36,203 nt of DNA from Terriglobia bacterium (GCA_020073265.1 JAIQFN010000060.1:1-36203), one strand, 5' to 3'. Shown: positions 24,120-33,251, numbered from the stretch's first letter. The notes: generated by a model not told the origin, from the sequence alone. Program-made: numbers and translations.

Positions 24120-26729
24120 TTAGGGATCAGAGCGAGCGGCTGGTTGCTGGGATGGCTGGGCGCGGTCCAGCTCGCCCGCCAGAATGCGGGCCACTTGGGC
24201 GACACTGGGTTCCTGAATGAAGGTGAGGTGGTCGCCGGGGACTTCATGGAAGACGAAACCGGCGAGCGCCAGGTGGTTCCACCCGAACTCGGGATCAAAG
24301 TAGCGGCCGCGCGGCGCGATGGTGCACCAGACGTGGACCATTCGGCCGCGCCATGGTCTGGGCCGATATCCGCGCTGCGCGAGCGTAGTCTCCAGAACCG
24401 GTCCGGGAGGTTCGGCCGTGACCCGGTTGCGCAATCGTCCCAACAGCCCGGCCGGCCAATGCCGTCCTGCGAAGGCGATCTTCCGTAGCCGCCGCCAGGA
24501 CTTGACCCACGCCAGATGCGGGGCGTTCAGGGCAGGCAGAAAGGCGTTGCGCACGTCCAGCATGGCGACGAAGGAAACCTCGGAACCTTGTTCTTCCAGT
24601 TGCCGCGCCATTTCGAGCGCGATCACTCCGTGGGCGCACCAGCCGGTGAGCGCGTAGGGGCCATCGGGTTGAAAACGGCGCAGGGCGTCGATGCACTCGG
24701 CAGCCATCTGTTCGATGGAGCGCGCTTGGGACGGATCTTTGGACGCTGGAATCGGGATGCCGTAGAAGGGGTGCTCCTGTCCCAGATGTTGAGCGATTCG
24801 AAAGCCTTCATCGCCCGGCTCGATCAGGAAAAGCGGGATGCCGTGGCCTTCGGTTTGAAGCGGGATCACGTCGTAGGACCGTTCCAGGCGGGCCGGGTCG
24901 GCCATGATCCCGGCGAGCTGGGCCACCGTGGGGGCCCAGTGAAAAATGCCGGGCGAGAGCGACGCGAGTCCAAACTCTTCTTCCAGTAGCAGCGCGCCCT
25001 CGGTGGCCGCCAGCGAATCGCCGCCGAGCTGGAAGAAGTTATCGTGAATGCCGACGCGGTCCAGGCGCAAGACGCGGGCGACGATCACAGCCACGCGGCG
25101 TTCATGATCGCTGCGAGGCTTGACGAACGGGGCCGGCGCTTGCTCGCCATGGCGGGCCAGCGACGCGGTATGCTCATGCATCTTGGACCGCAGCACTTTG
25201 CCGGTGGGTCCCGTCGGGAGCTTGTCCAGGAAAAAGATCTGGCGCGGCAAATTGTGCGCCGCCAGCCTGGCCGCGGCGAACTCGAGCAGTTCCGATTCGG
25301 TGGTGGAAGCGCCGTCGCGCAACACTACCGCAGCCGCCACTTCTTCACCCAGTTTGTCGTGAGGTTCCGGGAAGGTGACGGCCTTGGCGACAGCGCGGTG
25401 AGACAACAGAACCTGGTCCACCTCGAAAGGCGAGATCTTCTCGCCGCCGCGATTGATGACCTCGCTGGCCCGGCCGGTGACAAAGAGGAATCCGTCTTCG
25501 TCGAAGTGTCCGATGTCGCGCGTCCGGAACCAGCCGTCGCGAAACGCTTGGCGGGTCGCTTCCGAATTGCCGATGTAGCCTGCAAAGACGGTCGGTCCGC
25601 GCACCACGATCTCGCCGGGCTGGCCCGGTGGAAGTGTCCGGCCCCGATCGTCCACCACCGCGACTTCATCGCAGAACGGCCGGCCGCTGGAGCCGCGCTT
25701 GCGTGGTCCGCGGATGCTGTCGGCGGTGACGCCCAAAGCCTCCGTAAGCCCGTAGCCCTGGAGCAGAGGGGCATGAAAAAGCTCTTCGATCCGGTCGGCC
25801 ACGGTCGCAGGCATAGCCGCCGCGCTCGATCGGAAAAATCGAATCGAGGAGCGCTCCAGCACGTCGGCATGCTGGGGGGCGCGCGCCAGAAGCTCCTGGA
25901 AAACTGTCGGCACCGAAGAGAACCAGGTTGGACGGTACTCGTCCAGCCACTCGAAGAATCCTTCGACGTGAAATCCTGGCGTGCACACTACACTGCCCCC
26001 GCTCCACAACGGGGTCGCCAGCGATCCCACGAGGCCACCAGTATGAAAGGCCGCGGCCATGCTCAGGCAGCGGTCGTCTGAAGTGAGATCATACAGCCGA
26101 CGCCGGTGGACCAATGAGCTGCATACGCCGCGATGCGACGTAGGAGCCAGCTTCGGGCGTCCCGTGGTCCCGGAGGTGGCCAGGATATAAGCAATGTCCT
26201 CGCTTTGCGCGAGGCGACCAACGCTGGACGACTTTTCGCCGGACGTTCCTGGGAGCGTGAACACGCCCGCTTCCGATTGGGCGACCACGTCGATCACCGG
26301 GATCCTGGCCATCAGGGCCGCCTTGCGCGCGGCTTGCGCCTGCGCCGGAGCAGCCAGGATGAGTCTGGGATTCAGATCCGCGAACACGCGCTCAAATTCG
26401 TTTCGCCGCAGACTGGGATTCAATGGCGCAAAGGCCGCGCAGGAAGATACCGACAGGAAGGCGGTGGCGGCATCCGGTCCATTGGGCAGGACACTGGCTA
26501 CGATGTCACCCCGGCCGATGCCGAGTGCCCACAGCAGCGAGCGGATCGACTGGACATGCTCCTCCAAACGGGCGAACGAGAGGGGCTCACGGCCCGGAGC
26601 CAGGATCGCCGTCCGATTGCCGAACTGGGCCGCTTGAGCCGCGACCATTTCACCCAAAGTTGACCAACGCGCGGGGGCGGCCAGGTTTTCTTCCTGGACT
26701 GCAGTTTGCCTCGCGTCGATTGTCGCCAC
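24120..26729 (-). CDS. NRPS-like A-T-TE enzyme, Cys-type thioesterase (copy 1)
   Basis: 869 residues from the GTG at 26729, chosen because GGAGGA lies five bases upstream and the same leader-start arrangement occurs in copy 2. Adenylation domain ~20-515: ILATSGTTGRPKLAPTSHRG (A3), QGYGLTEA (A5), GWFRTRDIGHFDEDGF (A7), NRGGEKISPFEVD (A8), PTGKVLRSK with the A10 Lys. It resembles acyl/oxalyl-CoA ligases more than amino-acid A domains. Carrier domain: DNFFQLGGDSLAA, phosphopantetheine Ser572. Thioesterase ~620-869: GWCAHG with Cys698 in place of Ser, Asp725 (27 residues later, as in type I TEs) and His834 in PGDHLTF. No condensation domain. It may activate a carboxylic acid and release or dimerise it on the TE, as in A-T-TE synthetases such as RalA; product unknown. 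Confidence 0.9.
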   Translation of the reverse strand: MATIDARQTAVQEENLAAPARWSTLGEMVAAQAAQFGNRTAILAPGREPLSFARLEEHVQSIRSLLWALGIGRGDIVASVLPNGPDAATAFLSVSSCAAFAPLNPSLRRNEFERVFADLNPRLILAAPAQAQAARKAALMARIPVIDVVAQSEAGVFTLPGTSGEKSSSVGRLAQSEDIAYILATSGTTGRPKLAPTSHRGVCSSLVHRRRLYDLTSDDRCLSMAAAFHTGGLVGSLATPLWSGGSVVCTPGFHVEGFFEWLDEYRPTWFSSVPTVFQELLARAPQHADVLERSSIRFFRSSAAAMPATVADRIEELFHAPLLQGYGLTEALGVTADSIRGPRKRGSSGRPFCDEVAVVDDRGRTLPPGQPGEIVVRGPTVFAGYIGNSEATRQAFRDGWFRTRDIGHFDEDGFLFVTGRASEVINRGGEKISPFEVDQVLLSHRAVAKAVTFPEPHDKLGEEVAAAVVLRDGASTTESELLEFAAARLAAHNLPRQIFFLDKLPTGPTGKVLRSKMHEHTASLARHGEQAPAPFVKPRSDHERRVAVIVARVLRLDRVGIHDNFFQLGGDSLAATEGALLLEEEFGLASLSPGIFHWAPTVAQLAGIMADPARLERSYDVIPLQTEGHGIPLFLIEPGDEGFRIAQHLGQEHPFYGIPIPASKDPSQARSIEQMAAECIDALRRFQPDGPYALTGWCAHGVIALEMARQLEEQGSEVSFVAMLDVRNAFLPALNAPHLAWVKSWRRLRKIAFAGRHWPAGLLGRLRNRVTAEPPGPVLETTLAQRGYRPRPWRGRMVHVWCTIAPRGRYFDPEFGWNHLALAGFVFHEVPGDHLTFIQEPSVAQVARILAGELDRAQPSQQPAARSDP

Positions 26730-26730
26730 G

Positions 26731-26769
26731 CCTTTCCTCCGATTAGTTCGAAACAAAGCGGCTGCCAGG
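26731..26769 (-). repeat. Conserved leader of NRPS-like copy 1
   Basis: This 39-base block next to the GTG start matches 29463-29501 before copy 2 at 36 of 39 positions. It includes the Shine-Dalgarno GGAGGA. Upstream, CCTAGCCCAA and GGACAATA are also shared, so the duplicated unit included 5' regulatory DNA. Confidence 0.85.
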
Positions 26770-26791
26770 ATCGCTGGCTATAGCAATATTA

Positions 26792-26820
26792 AACCTAGCC
26801 CAAAAAGCCGTGGCGGACAA
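26792..26820 (-). promoter_or_regulatory. Candidate promoter of NRPS-like copy 1
   Basis: On the minus strand TTGTCC (26815-26820) and TAGGTT (26792-26797) lie 17 bases apart, about 62 bases before the start. Equivalent boxes occur before copy 2. The -10 match is weak; the case rests on conservation between the copies. Confidence 0.38.
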
Positions 26821-26842
26821 TATCCGCAGGAAGGCATGGGTA

Positions 26843-29461
26843 CTAGCAGTTCCGGGCCATTTCGGGCCGCGGTTGCTGCGATGGCTGGGCGCGATCCAGC
26901 TCGTCAGCAAGAATGCGAGCCACCTCGGCAACGCTCGGTTCCTGGATAAACGTGAGGTGATCGCCAGCCACTTCGTGGAAGACGAATCCTTCCGGCGCCA
27001 GGTGGTTCCATCCGAAAGACGGCTGGAAGTAGCGGCCGCGCGCCCACACTGTGCACCAGATATGGACCATCCGGCCGCGCCACGGCCGCGGGCGATAACG
27101 CCGTAAGGCCAGCGTAGTTTCCAGCACCGGTCCGGCGGGTTCGCGGGCGATCCGGCTGCGCATCCGGCCCCATGTTCCGCCTGGCCAGTGGCGGGCCGCG
27201 AAGAGCGCTCTCCTGAACCGACGCCAGAACTTGACCCAGGCCAGGTGCGGGGCGCTCAGCGGCGGCAGAAAGAAATTGCGCACATCCAGCATGGTAACGA
27301 ACGAAACTTGCGCTCCATGTTGTTCCAGTTGCTGCGCCATTTCGAGCGCGATCGCGCCATGCGCGCACCAGCCGGTCAACGCGTACGGACCCTCGGGTTG
27401 AAAACGGCGCAGCGCGGCGATGCATTCGCTGGCCATCTGTTCGATGGAGCGCGGGCGGGAAGGATCGGCGGAGGCCGGAATCGGGATGCCGTAGAAGGGG
27501 TGCTCCTGTCCCAGATGGCGCGCGATGCGAGGGCCTTCATCTCCGGGCTCGATCAGGAAAAGCGGCACGCCGTGGCCTTCGGTTTGAAGCGGGATCACGT
27601 CGTAGGGCCGTTCCAGACGGGCCGGGTCGGCTAGGATCCCGGCCAGCTGAGCCACCGTGGGCGCCCAGTGAAACATGCCCGGCGAGAGCGACGTCAGCCC
27701 GAAATCTTCTTCCAGCAGCAGGGCGGCCTCGGTAGCCGCCAGCGAATCGCCGCCCAGTTGGAAGAAATTGTCGTGAATCCCGACGCGATCCAGGCGCAGG
27801 ACGCGCGCCAGGATCCCTGCAATGCGTCGCTCCCGATCGTCTCTGGGCTTGACGTACGCAGAGGGCGGATGATCGACGCTGCCGGTGAGGGAAGCCACAT
27901 GCGCGCGCATCTTGGAGCGCAGCACCTTGCCGGTCGGGCCGACTGGAAGTCTGTCTAGAAAAAGGATCCGCCGGGGGAGTTTGTGAGCCGCCAGGTGCTC
28001 GGAGGCGAACTCGAGCAATTGGGGTTCGCTGACCGAGGCCCCCTCGCGCAGCACCACGGCCGCTGCTACATCCTCGCCCAGTTTGTCGTGCGGCACCGAG
28101 AACGTGACGGCCTTAGCGACGGCGGGGTGTGCAAAGAGGACCTGGTCCACCTCCAGCGGCGCGATCTTCTCGCCACCGCGGTTGATGAACTCGTTGGCGC
28201 GGCCGGTGATGAACAGAAATCCGTCGGCGTCCAGGTGCCCGATGTCGGCGGTATGAAACCAGCCGCCCCGGAAAGCCGCTTGCGTGGCTTGCGGATTGCC
28301 GTAGTAGCCTTCAAAAACTGTTGGACCCCGCACCACGATCTCGCCCGGCTCGCCCGGTGGAAGAGCGCGGCCGCCTGCATCCACGATGGCGACTTCACCA
28401 CAAGTGGGACGGCCACTGGCGCCGCGCCGCCTGGGTCCGCGCACATTTTCCATGCTGACGTAAGGAGCTTCCGATAGCCCGTAGGTCTGCATCATGGGGG
28501 CACGCAGCCCGGCCTCGATCTGCTCCGCGACCGAGGGAGCCAGCGCTGCTCCGCCTGAGCGGACAAAGCGAATGGGGCAGCGTTGCAGGACATCGGCGTG
28601 CTGTGGGGCGTGTTCGAGTATCTCCTGCAGCACCGTAGGCACGGCAGAGAACCAGGTCGGCCGGAACTGATCGAGCCATTCGAAAAATTCGTCTACGCGG
28701 AACCCCCGCGTAAACACGGTACTGCCCCCGGTACACAACGGCAACAAGATGCCGCTCACCAGACCCAGAGCATGAAACAAAGGAGAGAAATTCAGGCAGC
28801 GGTCATCGGGAGTGAGGGCCAGGACTTCCCGCACAATATTGATGCTCGTGCACATCGCCCGATGAGTCGTAGGCGCCAGCTTGGGCCGCCCGGTACTTCC
28901 GGAAGTGCTAAGGATGTACGCCCTGTCTCCGGGCTCGGCTGGCTGCCCCCTGCTGCCATGATGGTCGCTTCCCTTGGGACCCACCAGGATATATGCCCCG
29001 GCTTCCGCTTGCGGGATGACTTCGACAATCGGAACCTTTGCAACCATGGCGGCTCGGCGCGCAGTCTGTCCCTGGCCGGGCTGGGCCAGCAGGATCTTGG
29101 GAGCCAGCTCTCCAAACAAGCTCTCATACTCGGACCGCACCAGGTTCGGATTCAGAGGTGCGAATGTGGCGGCTGACGAGGCGCCCAGCAAAACGCTGCC
29201 CGCCTCGGGCCCGTTGGAGAGCGCGCTGGCCACCACGTCGCCCCGTCCGATGCCCAGCTCCCAGAGCTGGGACCGGGTCGCGCGGATCTGCTCATCCAAG
29301 CGGCCGAAACTGAGCGGATCGCGGCCGGGAGACAAAATGGCAGTCCGGTGCGGAAACCGGCTCGCCTGCGCCGCCACCATTTGATCCAATGTGGCCCAGG
29401 TCAGGGATGCGGATCCCGGGGCAGCCTGGTGCTTGACTTCGCTTTGCCACGTTGTCGCCAC
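26843..29461 (-). CDS. NRPS-like A-T-TE enzyme, Cys-type thioesterase (copy 2)
   Basis: 872 residues from the GTG at 29461 (GGAGG upstream). The open frame continues 67 codons higher, but that region is the promoter/leader shared with copy 1. Architecture is identical to copy 1: A domain with ILSTSGSTGRPKLAPTTHR, QTYGLSEA, GWFHTADIGHLDADGF, NRGGEKIAPLEVD and PTGKVLRSK; carrier with DNFFQLGGDSLAATEAALLL, Ser573; thioesterase with GWCAHG, Cys699, Asp726 and His835. The A domain differs from copy 1 around the substrate pocket (SPLFHALGLVSGILLP versus AAAFHTGGLVGSLATP; VRSGGAALA versus FRSSAAAMP), while the carrier-TE end is nearly the same. Tandem duplication with a new substrate is likely. It is 113 bases from the start of copy 1 and divergent from aceE. 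Confidence 0.9.
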   Translation of the reverse strand: MATTWQSEVKHQAAPGSASLTWATLDQMVAAQASRFPHRTAILSPGRDPLSFGRLDEQIRATRSQLWELGIGRGDVVASALSNGPEAGSVLLGASSAATFAPLNPNLVRSEYESLFGELAPKILLAQPGQGQTARRAAMVAKVPIVEVIPQAEAGAYILVGPKGSDHHGSRGQPAEPGDRAYILSTSGSTGRPKLAPTTHRAMCTSINIVREVLALTPDDRCLNFSPLFHALGLVSGILLPLCTGGSTVFTRGFRVDEFFEWLDQFRPTWFSAVPTVLQEILEHAPQHADVLQRCPIRFVRSGGAALAPSVAEQIEAGLRAPMMQTYGLSEAPYVSMENVRGPRRRGASGRPTCGEVAIVDAGGRALPPGEPGEIVVRGPTVFEGYYGNPQATQAAFRGGWFHTADIGHLDADGFLFITGRANEFINRGGEKIAPLEVDQVLFAHPAVAKAVTFSVPHDKLGEDVAAAVVLREGASVSEPQLLEFASEHLAAHKLPRRILFLDRLPVGPTGKVLRSKMRAHVASLTGSVDHPPSAYVKPRDDRERRIAGILARVLRLDRVGIHDNFFQLGGDSLAATEAALLLEEDFGLTSLSPGMFHWAPTVAQLAGILADPARLERPYDVIPLQTEGHGVPLFLIEPGDEGPRIARHLGQEHPFYGIPIPASADPSRPRSIEQMASECIAALRRFQPEGPYALTGWCAHGAIALEMAQQLEQHGAQVSFVTMLDVRNFFLPPLSAPHLAWVKFWRRFRRALFAARHWPGGTWGRMRSRIAREPAGPVLETTLALRRYRPRPWRGRMVHIWCTVWARGRYFQPSFGWNHLAPEGFVFHEVAGDHLTFIQEPSVAEVARILADELDRAQPSQQPRPEMARNC

Positions 29462-29462
29462 G

Positions 29463-29501
29463 CCTTGCCTCCGATCAGTTCGAAATAAAGCGGCTGCCAG
29501 G
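29463..29501 (-). repeat. Conserved leader of NRPS-like copy 2
   Basis: Matches 26731-26769 at 36 of 39 positions and carries the GGAGG that sets the GTG start at 29461. Together with the shared boxes further upstream it marks the edge of the duplicated unit. Confidence 0.85.
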
Positions 29502-29535
29502 GTACTATTAGTCCCAAGCAGATATGGCAATTTCA

Positions 29536-29565
29536 ACCCTAGCCCAACGAATCGCAAATGGACAA
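29536..29565 (-). promoter_or_regulatory. Candidate promoter of NRPS-like copy 2
   Basis: On the minus strand TTGTCC (29560-29565) and TAGGGT (29536-29541) are 18 bases apart, about 75 bases before the GTG, in the same relative place as the boxes of copy 1. Just upstream is a perfect 10-bp palindrome, GTACTAGTAC (29586-29595), a possible operator between this gene and aceE. Confidence 0.38.
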
Positions 29566-29661
29566 TACCCTCATAAGTCTCAGTCGTACTAGTACTAATT
29601 GGGCTTTTTGGGTTAAGCGACGCAATCGGCTCAATGCCGGAACCAGTACGGAAGTGAACCA

Positions 29662-29690
29662 TCGAAGCCCTCGTTTAGTGGTGCTATGTT
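29662..29690 (+). promoter_or_regulatory. Candidate aceE promoter
   Basis: TCGAAG (29662-29667), 17 bases, then TATGTT (29685-29690), with the ATG at 29703 and AGAGGA just before it. The -10 is good and the -35 weak, so this is a tentative call. Confidence 0.3.
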
Positions 29691-29702
29691 GTAAAGAGGA
29701 CC

Positions 29703-32375
29703 ATGCTTGGAACAAAGTTAGATACCGGTGAGGACCTGAATCCCCAAGAGACCTCGGAGTGGCTGGAGGCTCTGGACGGAGTAGTGGAGGAGGGCGGGTC
29801 CCAGCGTGCCACCTACCTGCTGGACCGGCTGAGCGAGCGCGCTGCCTTGTACGGGGTCAGCCGATCGCAGAAGCTCACCACGCCGTATATCAACACCATT
29901 CCGGTCGAAGAAGAGGTCCCCTATCCGGGCGACCGCGCCATCGAGCGCCGGATCAAGAGCCTGATTCGCTGGAATGCGATGGCCATGGTGGTGCGCGCCA
30001 ACAAGCACGACCCGGGCATCGGCGGACATATTTCCACCTACTCGTCGCTCGCGACGCTGGCCGAAGTGGGGCACAATCACTTTTTCCACGGCCGCTACGC
30101 CGATCAACCGGGAGACTTCGTCTATTTACAGGGCCACGCCTCGCCCGGCACCTACGCGCGCGCATTTCTGGAAGGGCGTCTCACCGAAGCACACCTGGAG
30201 AACTTCCGCCACGAGTTGCGGGAGCACCCCGGCCTGTCGTCCTATCCGCATCCCTGGCTGATGCCGGACTTCTGGCAGTTCCCCACCGTCTCGATGGGCC
30301 TGGGGCCGATCAACGCCATCTACCAGGCGCGCTTCATGCGCTACCTGGAGCATCGCGAAATCATTCCGGTGACGCCTCGCAAGATCTGGGCGTTCGTGGG
30401 CGATGGGGAATCGGACGAGCCGGAGACCTTGGGATCGATCACGCTGGCGGCGCGCGAGAATCTGGACAACCTGATCTTCGTGGTGAATTGCAACCTGCAG
30501 CGGCTGGACGGGCCAGTGCGCGGCAACGGCCAGATCATCACGGAACTCGAAGCGGCGTTCCGCGGCGCCGGCTGGAACGTCATCAAGGTGCTGTGGGGCT
30601 GCAATTGGGACGAGCTGCTGGCGCGCGACACGACGGGCCTGCTGATCAAGCGCATGGGCGAGTGCGTGGACGGCGAATATCAAAGCTTCAAAGCCAAGGA
30701 CGGCGCCTACGTGCGCAAGGAATTTTTCGGCAAGTACCCCGAGCTGCTGAAGCTGGTGGAGCACATGACCGACGAGCAGATTTTTGCGCTGCGGCGGGGC
30801 GGCCACGATCCGCAGAAGGTCTACAACGCCTATAAGCGAGCAGTGGAGCACACCGGTTCGCCCACCGTGATTCTGGCGAAGACCATCAAGGGGTACGGGC
30901 TGGGAGAAGCCGGCGAAGGCCGCAACGTAACGCACCAGCAGAAGAAGCTCACCGACGACGAGATGCTCTACTTCCGCAGGCGCTTTGAGATCCCGGTCTC
31001 GGAAGAAACCGTGCACGCGGCGTCGTTCTACAAGCCGGCCGAGGACAGCCCGGAGATGAAGTACGTCCAGGATCGGCGCGAGGCCATGGGCGGCAGCGTG
31101 CCGGCTCGAACGGTCCCGAAGATCACCATTCAGGCGCCGGCTCTGGAGCTTTTCGCCGAGTCGCTGGCCGGTTCGCAAGGGCGCGAAGTTTCCACCACCA
31201 TGGCCTACGTGCGCGTCCTCACGCTGCTGCTGAAGGATCGCAACATCGGCAAGTACATCGTGCCCATCGTTCCCGACGAGGCGCGCACGTTCGGCATGGA
31301 GGCGTTGTTCCGGCAGTATGGAATTTACGCCAGCCGGGGGCAGCTCTATACTCCGGTGGACAGCGCGAATTTCCTTTTCTACCGCGAGGCCTACAACGGC
31401 CAGATTCTCGAGGAAGGCATCACCGAAGCCGGCTCGATGGCGTCGTTCACCGCGGCCGGAACCGCCTACGCGAATCACGGCGTCCCGATGATTCCGTTCT
31501 TCACTTATTATTCGATGTTCGGCTTCCAGCGCATCGGCGATCTGATCTGGGCATTTGCCGACGCGCGCGGCAAAGGTTTTCTGGTGGGCGGAACCGGCGG
31601 GCGCACCACGCTGGCCGGCGAGGGCTTGCAGCATCTGGACGGACACAGCCTGGTGCACGCCAGCACCGTTCCCACCTGTCACAGCTACGATCCGGCGTTC
31701 GCTTACGAGATCGCGATCATCGTGCAGGACGGCATCCGGCGCATGTATCAGGAGATGGAAGATCGCTTCTACTATCTGATGGTTTACAACGAGAACTACG
31801 CCCAGCCTCCCATGCCGGAGGGCGTGGCCGAAGGCGTTCTGCGCGGGCTGTATCGCTATCGCGCGGCGGACGGCGGGAACGCTCGGGTGCAGCTATTCGG
31901 CAGCGGTCCGATCTTGAACGAGGCGCTGCGGGCGCAGAAGATTCTTGCCGAGAAGTATCAGGTGGCGGCGGATGTGTGGAGCGTCACTAGCTACAACGAG
32001 CTGCGCCGCGATGCTCTGGATGTCGAGCGCTGGAACCGGCTGCATCCGGCCGAGCCGGAGCGCAGGCCTTACTTGCTCCAGGCGCTGGAGGGCGTCGAAG
32101 GACCAATCGTCGCGTCCAGCGACTACATGAAGGTGGTGGCGGATCAAATCGCGCCGTGGCTGCCCGGCCGTTTCATCGCGCTAGGAACCGACGGATTCGG
32201 ACGCAGCGAGAATCGCGAACACCTGCGCAAGCATTTCGAAAATGGCGCAGAGGCGATTGCGGCGGCGGCGCTGTCGCGGCTGGCGCGCGACGGGAAGTTC
32301 GACAGGGGGCGCGCGCAGGGAGCCATCGCCGAGCTGGGGCTCAATCCGGAGAGCCCGGATCCGGTCAAAAGATAG
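29703..32375 (+). CDS. aceE: Pyruvate dehydrogenase E1 component, homodimeric type
   Basis: 890 residues, close to the 887 of E. coli AceE. It decarboxylates pyruvate with thiamine diphosphate and passes the acetyl group to the lipoyl E2. Evidence: the N-terminal PYINTIPVEEEVPYPGD, IGGHISTYSSLATLAEVGHNHFF, the ThDP/Mg motif GDGESDEPE from 233 with Asn262/264 in VVNCNLQRLDGP, IKRMGECVDGEYQ, and the C-terminal VWSVTSYNELRRDALDVERWNRLHP. E2 and E3 genes are not adjacent, so this is a solitary E1 gene. AGAGGA precedes the ATG closely. It is divergent from the NRPS-like genes, with a 241-base gap between starts. Confidence 0.96.
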   Translation: MLGTKLDTGEDLNPQETSEWLEALDGVVEEGGSQRATYLLDRLSERAALYGVSRSQKLTTPYINTIPVEEEVPYPGDRAIERRIKSLIRWNAMAMVVRANKHDPGIGGHISTYSSLATLAEVGHNHFFHGRYADQPGDFVYLQGHASPGTYARAFLEGRLTEAHLENFRHELREHPGLSSYPHPWLMPDFWQFPTVSMGLGPINAIYQARFMRYLEHREIIPVTPRKIWAFVGDGESDEPETLGSITLAARENLDNLIFVVNCNLQRLDGPVRGNGQIITELEAAFRGAGWNVIKVLWGCNWDELLARDTTGLLIKRMGECVDGEYQSFKAKDGAYVRKEFFGKYPELLKLVEHMTDEQIFALRRGGHDPQKVYNAYKRAVEHTGSPTVILAKTIKGYGLGEAGEGRNVTHQQKKLTDDEMLYFRRRFEIPVSEETVHAASFYKPAEDSPEMKYVQDRREAMGGSVPARTVPKITIQAPALELFAESLAGSQGREVSTTMAYVRVLTLLLKDRNIGKYIVPIVPDEARTFGMEALFRQYGIYASRGQLYTPVDSANFLFYREAYNGQILEEGITEAGSMASFTAAGTAYANHGVPMIPFFTYYSMFGFQRIGDLIWAFADARGKGFLVGGTGGRTTLAGEGLQHLDGHSLVHASTVPTCHSYDPAFAYEIAIIVQDGIRRMYQEMEDRFYYLMVYNENYAQPPMPEGVAEGVLRGLYRYRAADGGNARVQLFGSGPILNEALRAQKILAEKYQVAADVWSVTSYNELRRDALDVERWNRLHPAEPERRPYLLQALEGVEGPIVASSDYMKVVADQIAPWLPGRFIALGTDGFGRSENREHLRKHFENGAEAIAAAALSRLARDGKFDRGRAQGAIAELGLNPESPDPVKR

Positions 32376-32408
32376 CTGCCGCGTCGCCTGGCGCACCTCC
32401 CGCGCTGC

Positions 32409-33167
32409 TCAAGACGGCAGATCCACCCGGGCGGCCATGTTGCCCCGGTAGACCATCAGCCCGACGTGCTCGAGACGGCTCAGGTAATCCACCCAGATCT
32501 CGCCGCCCATGTCGGTCCATCGGCGGCAGAAGCTGAAATCCTCGCTCAGGTAGAACCCGGTGGCCTGGTCGACCATGCAGTTGAACAGCGCGCAGCGCCA
32601 GCGGCTGCCGTCCAGCGGGTCGTTAGCCCGATGCTCGTGCGCGTAGCGCAGCTCCGGATAATGTTCGATCATGGCTTCGAGGGCGGCCCGCCGGATCATC
32701 AAAAAGCCCGTGCCCGCATAGCGCGATTTCACGAAACCGTTGCGAACCACCAGGTCCTGGTTGGTGTCGCGTTCCACCACATAAGAAAGCGTCGCGGACT
32801 CGATCGGAGTGCGTCCGGCCTGCACCACCGCGGGCATCAGATCCCAGTTGATCTGCTTGATGGGATAGACAGCGGCGGTGAAGTCGGCATCGAATTCGAG
32901 CAGGCGCAGCACCTGTTCCGGCTCGAAACCGATATCGGCATCGATGAACAGCAGGTGGGTGGCGTTGGGATTTTCGAGGAAATGGCAGACGATGGTTTGC
33001 CGCGCCCGCGTGACCAGGGCGTCGCCGCCTTGCAGCAAAAAGCTCAGGCTCCAGCCACGTTGCGCGAACGCCGCCTGCAGTTTCAGCAGGGCGACGGCGT
33101 ACAGCGAGCTCACCTGGCCGCCGAAGCAGGGCGTGCCGATGACGAGTGAATAAGGAGATGAGGTCAT
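32409..33167 (-). CDS. Glycosyltransferase family 2-like protein
   Basis: 252 residues, no signal peptide. The start SLVIGTPCFGGQVSSLYAVALLKLQ is followed by LVTRARQTIVCHFLENPNATHLLFIDADIGF, where DADIGF (76-81) supplies a DxD-like nucleotide-sugar/metal motif. Later SEDFSFCRRWTDMG (208-221) is the ED-type acceptor region and VDYLSRLEHVG holds a conserved His. The fold is GT-A-like; sugar and acceptor are unknown. The gene is convergent with aceE (33 bases) and divergent from the cytochrome c gene. No clear ribosome binding site is visible before the ATG. Confidence 0.72.
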   Translation of the reverse strand: MTSSPYSLVIGTPCFGGQVSSLYAVALLKLQAAFAQRGWSLSFLLQGGDALVTRARQTIVCHFLENPNATHLLFIDADIGFEPEQVLRLLEFDADFTAAVYPIKQINWDLMPAVVQAGRTPIESATLSYVVERDTNQDLVVRNGFVKSRYAGTGFLMIRRAALEAMIEHYPELRYAHEHRANDPLDGSRWRCALFNCMVDQATGFYLSEDFSFCRRWTDMGGEIWVDYLSRLEHVGLMVYRGNMAARVDLPS

Positions 33168-33251
33168 TTACGAAAATGCGCGGATCTCAGATTCATCGTA
33201 CTCCACGGGCAGTGAACCAAGTTCGGTCGCGTCTCGCGTTACCTTAGGAAT

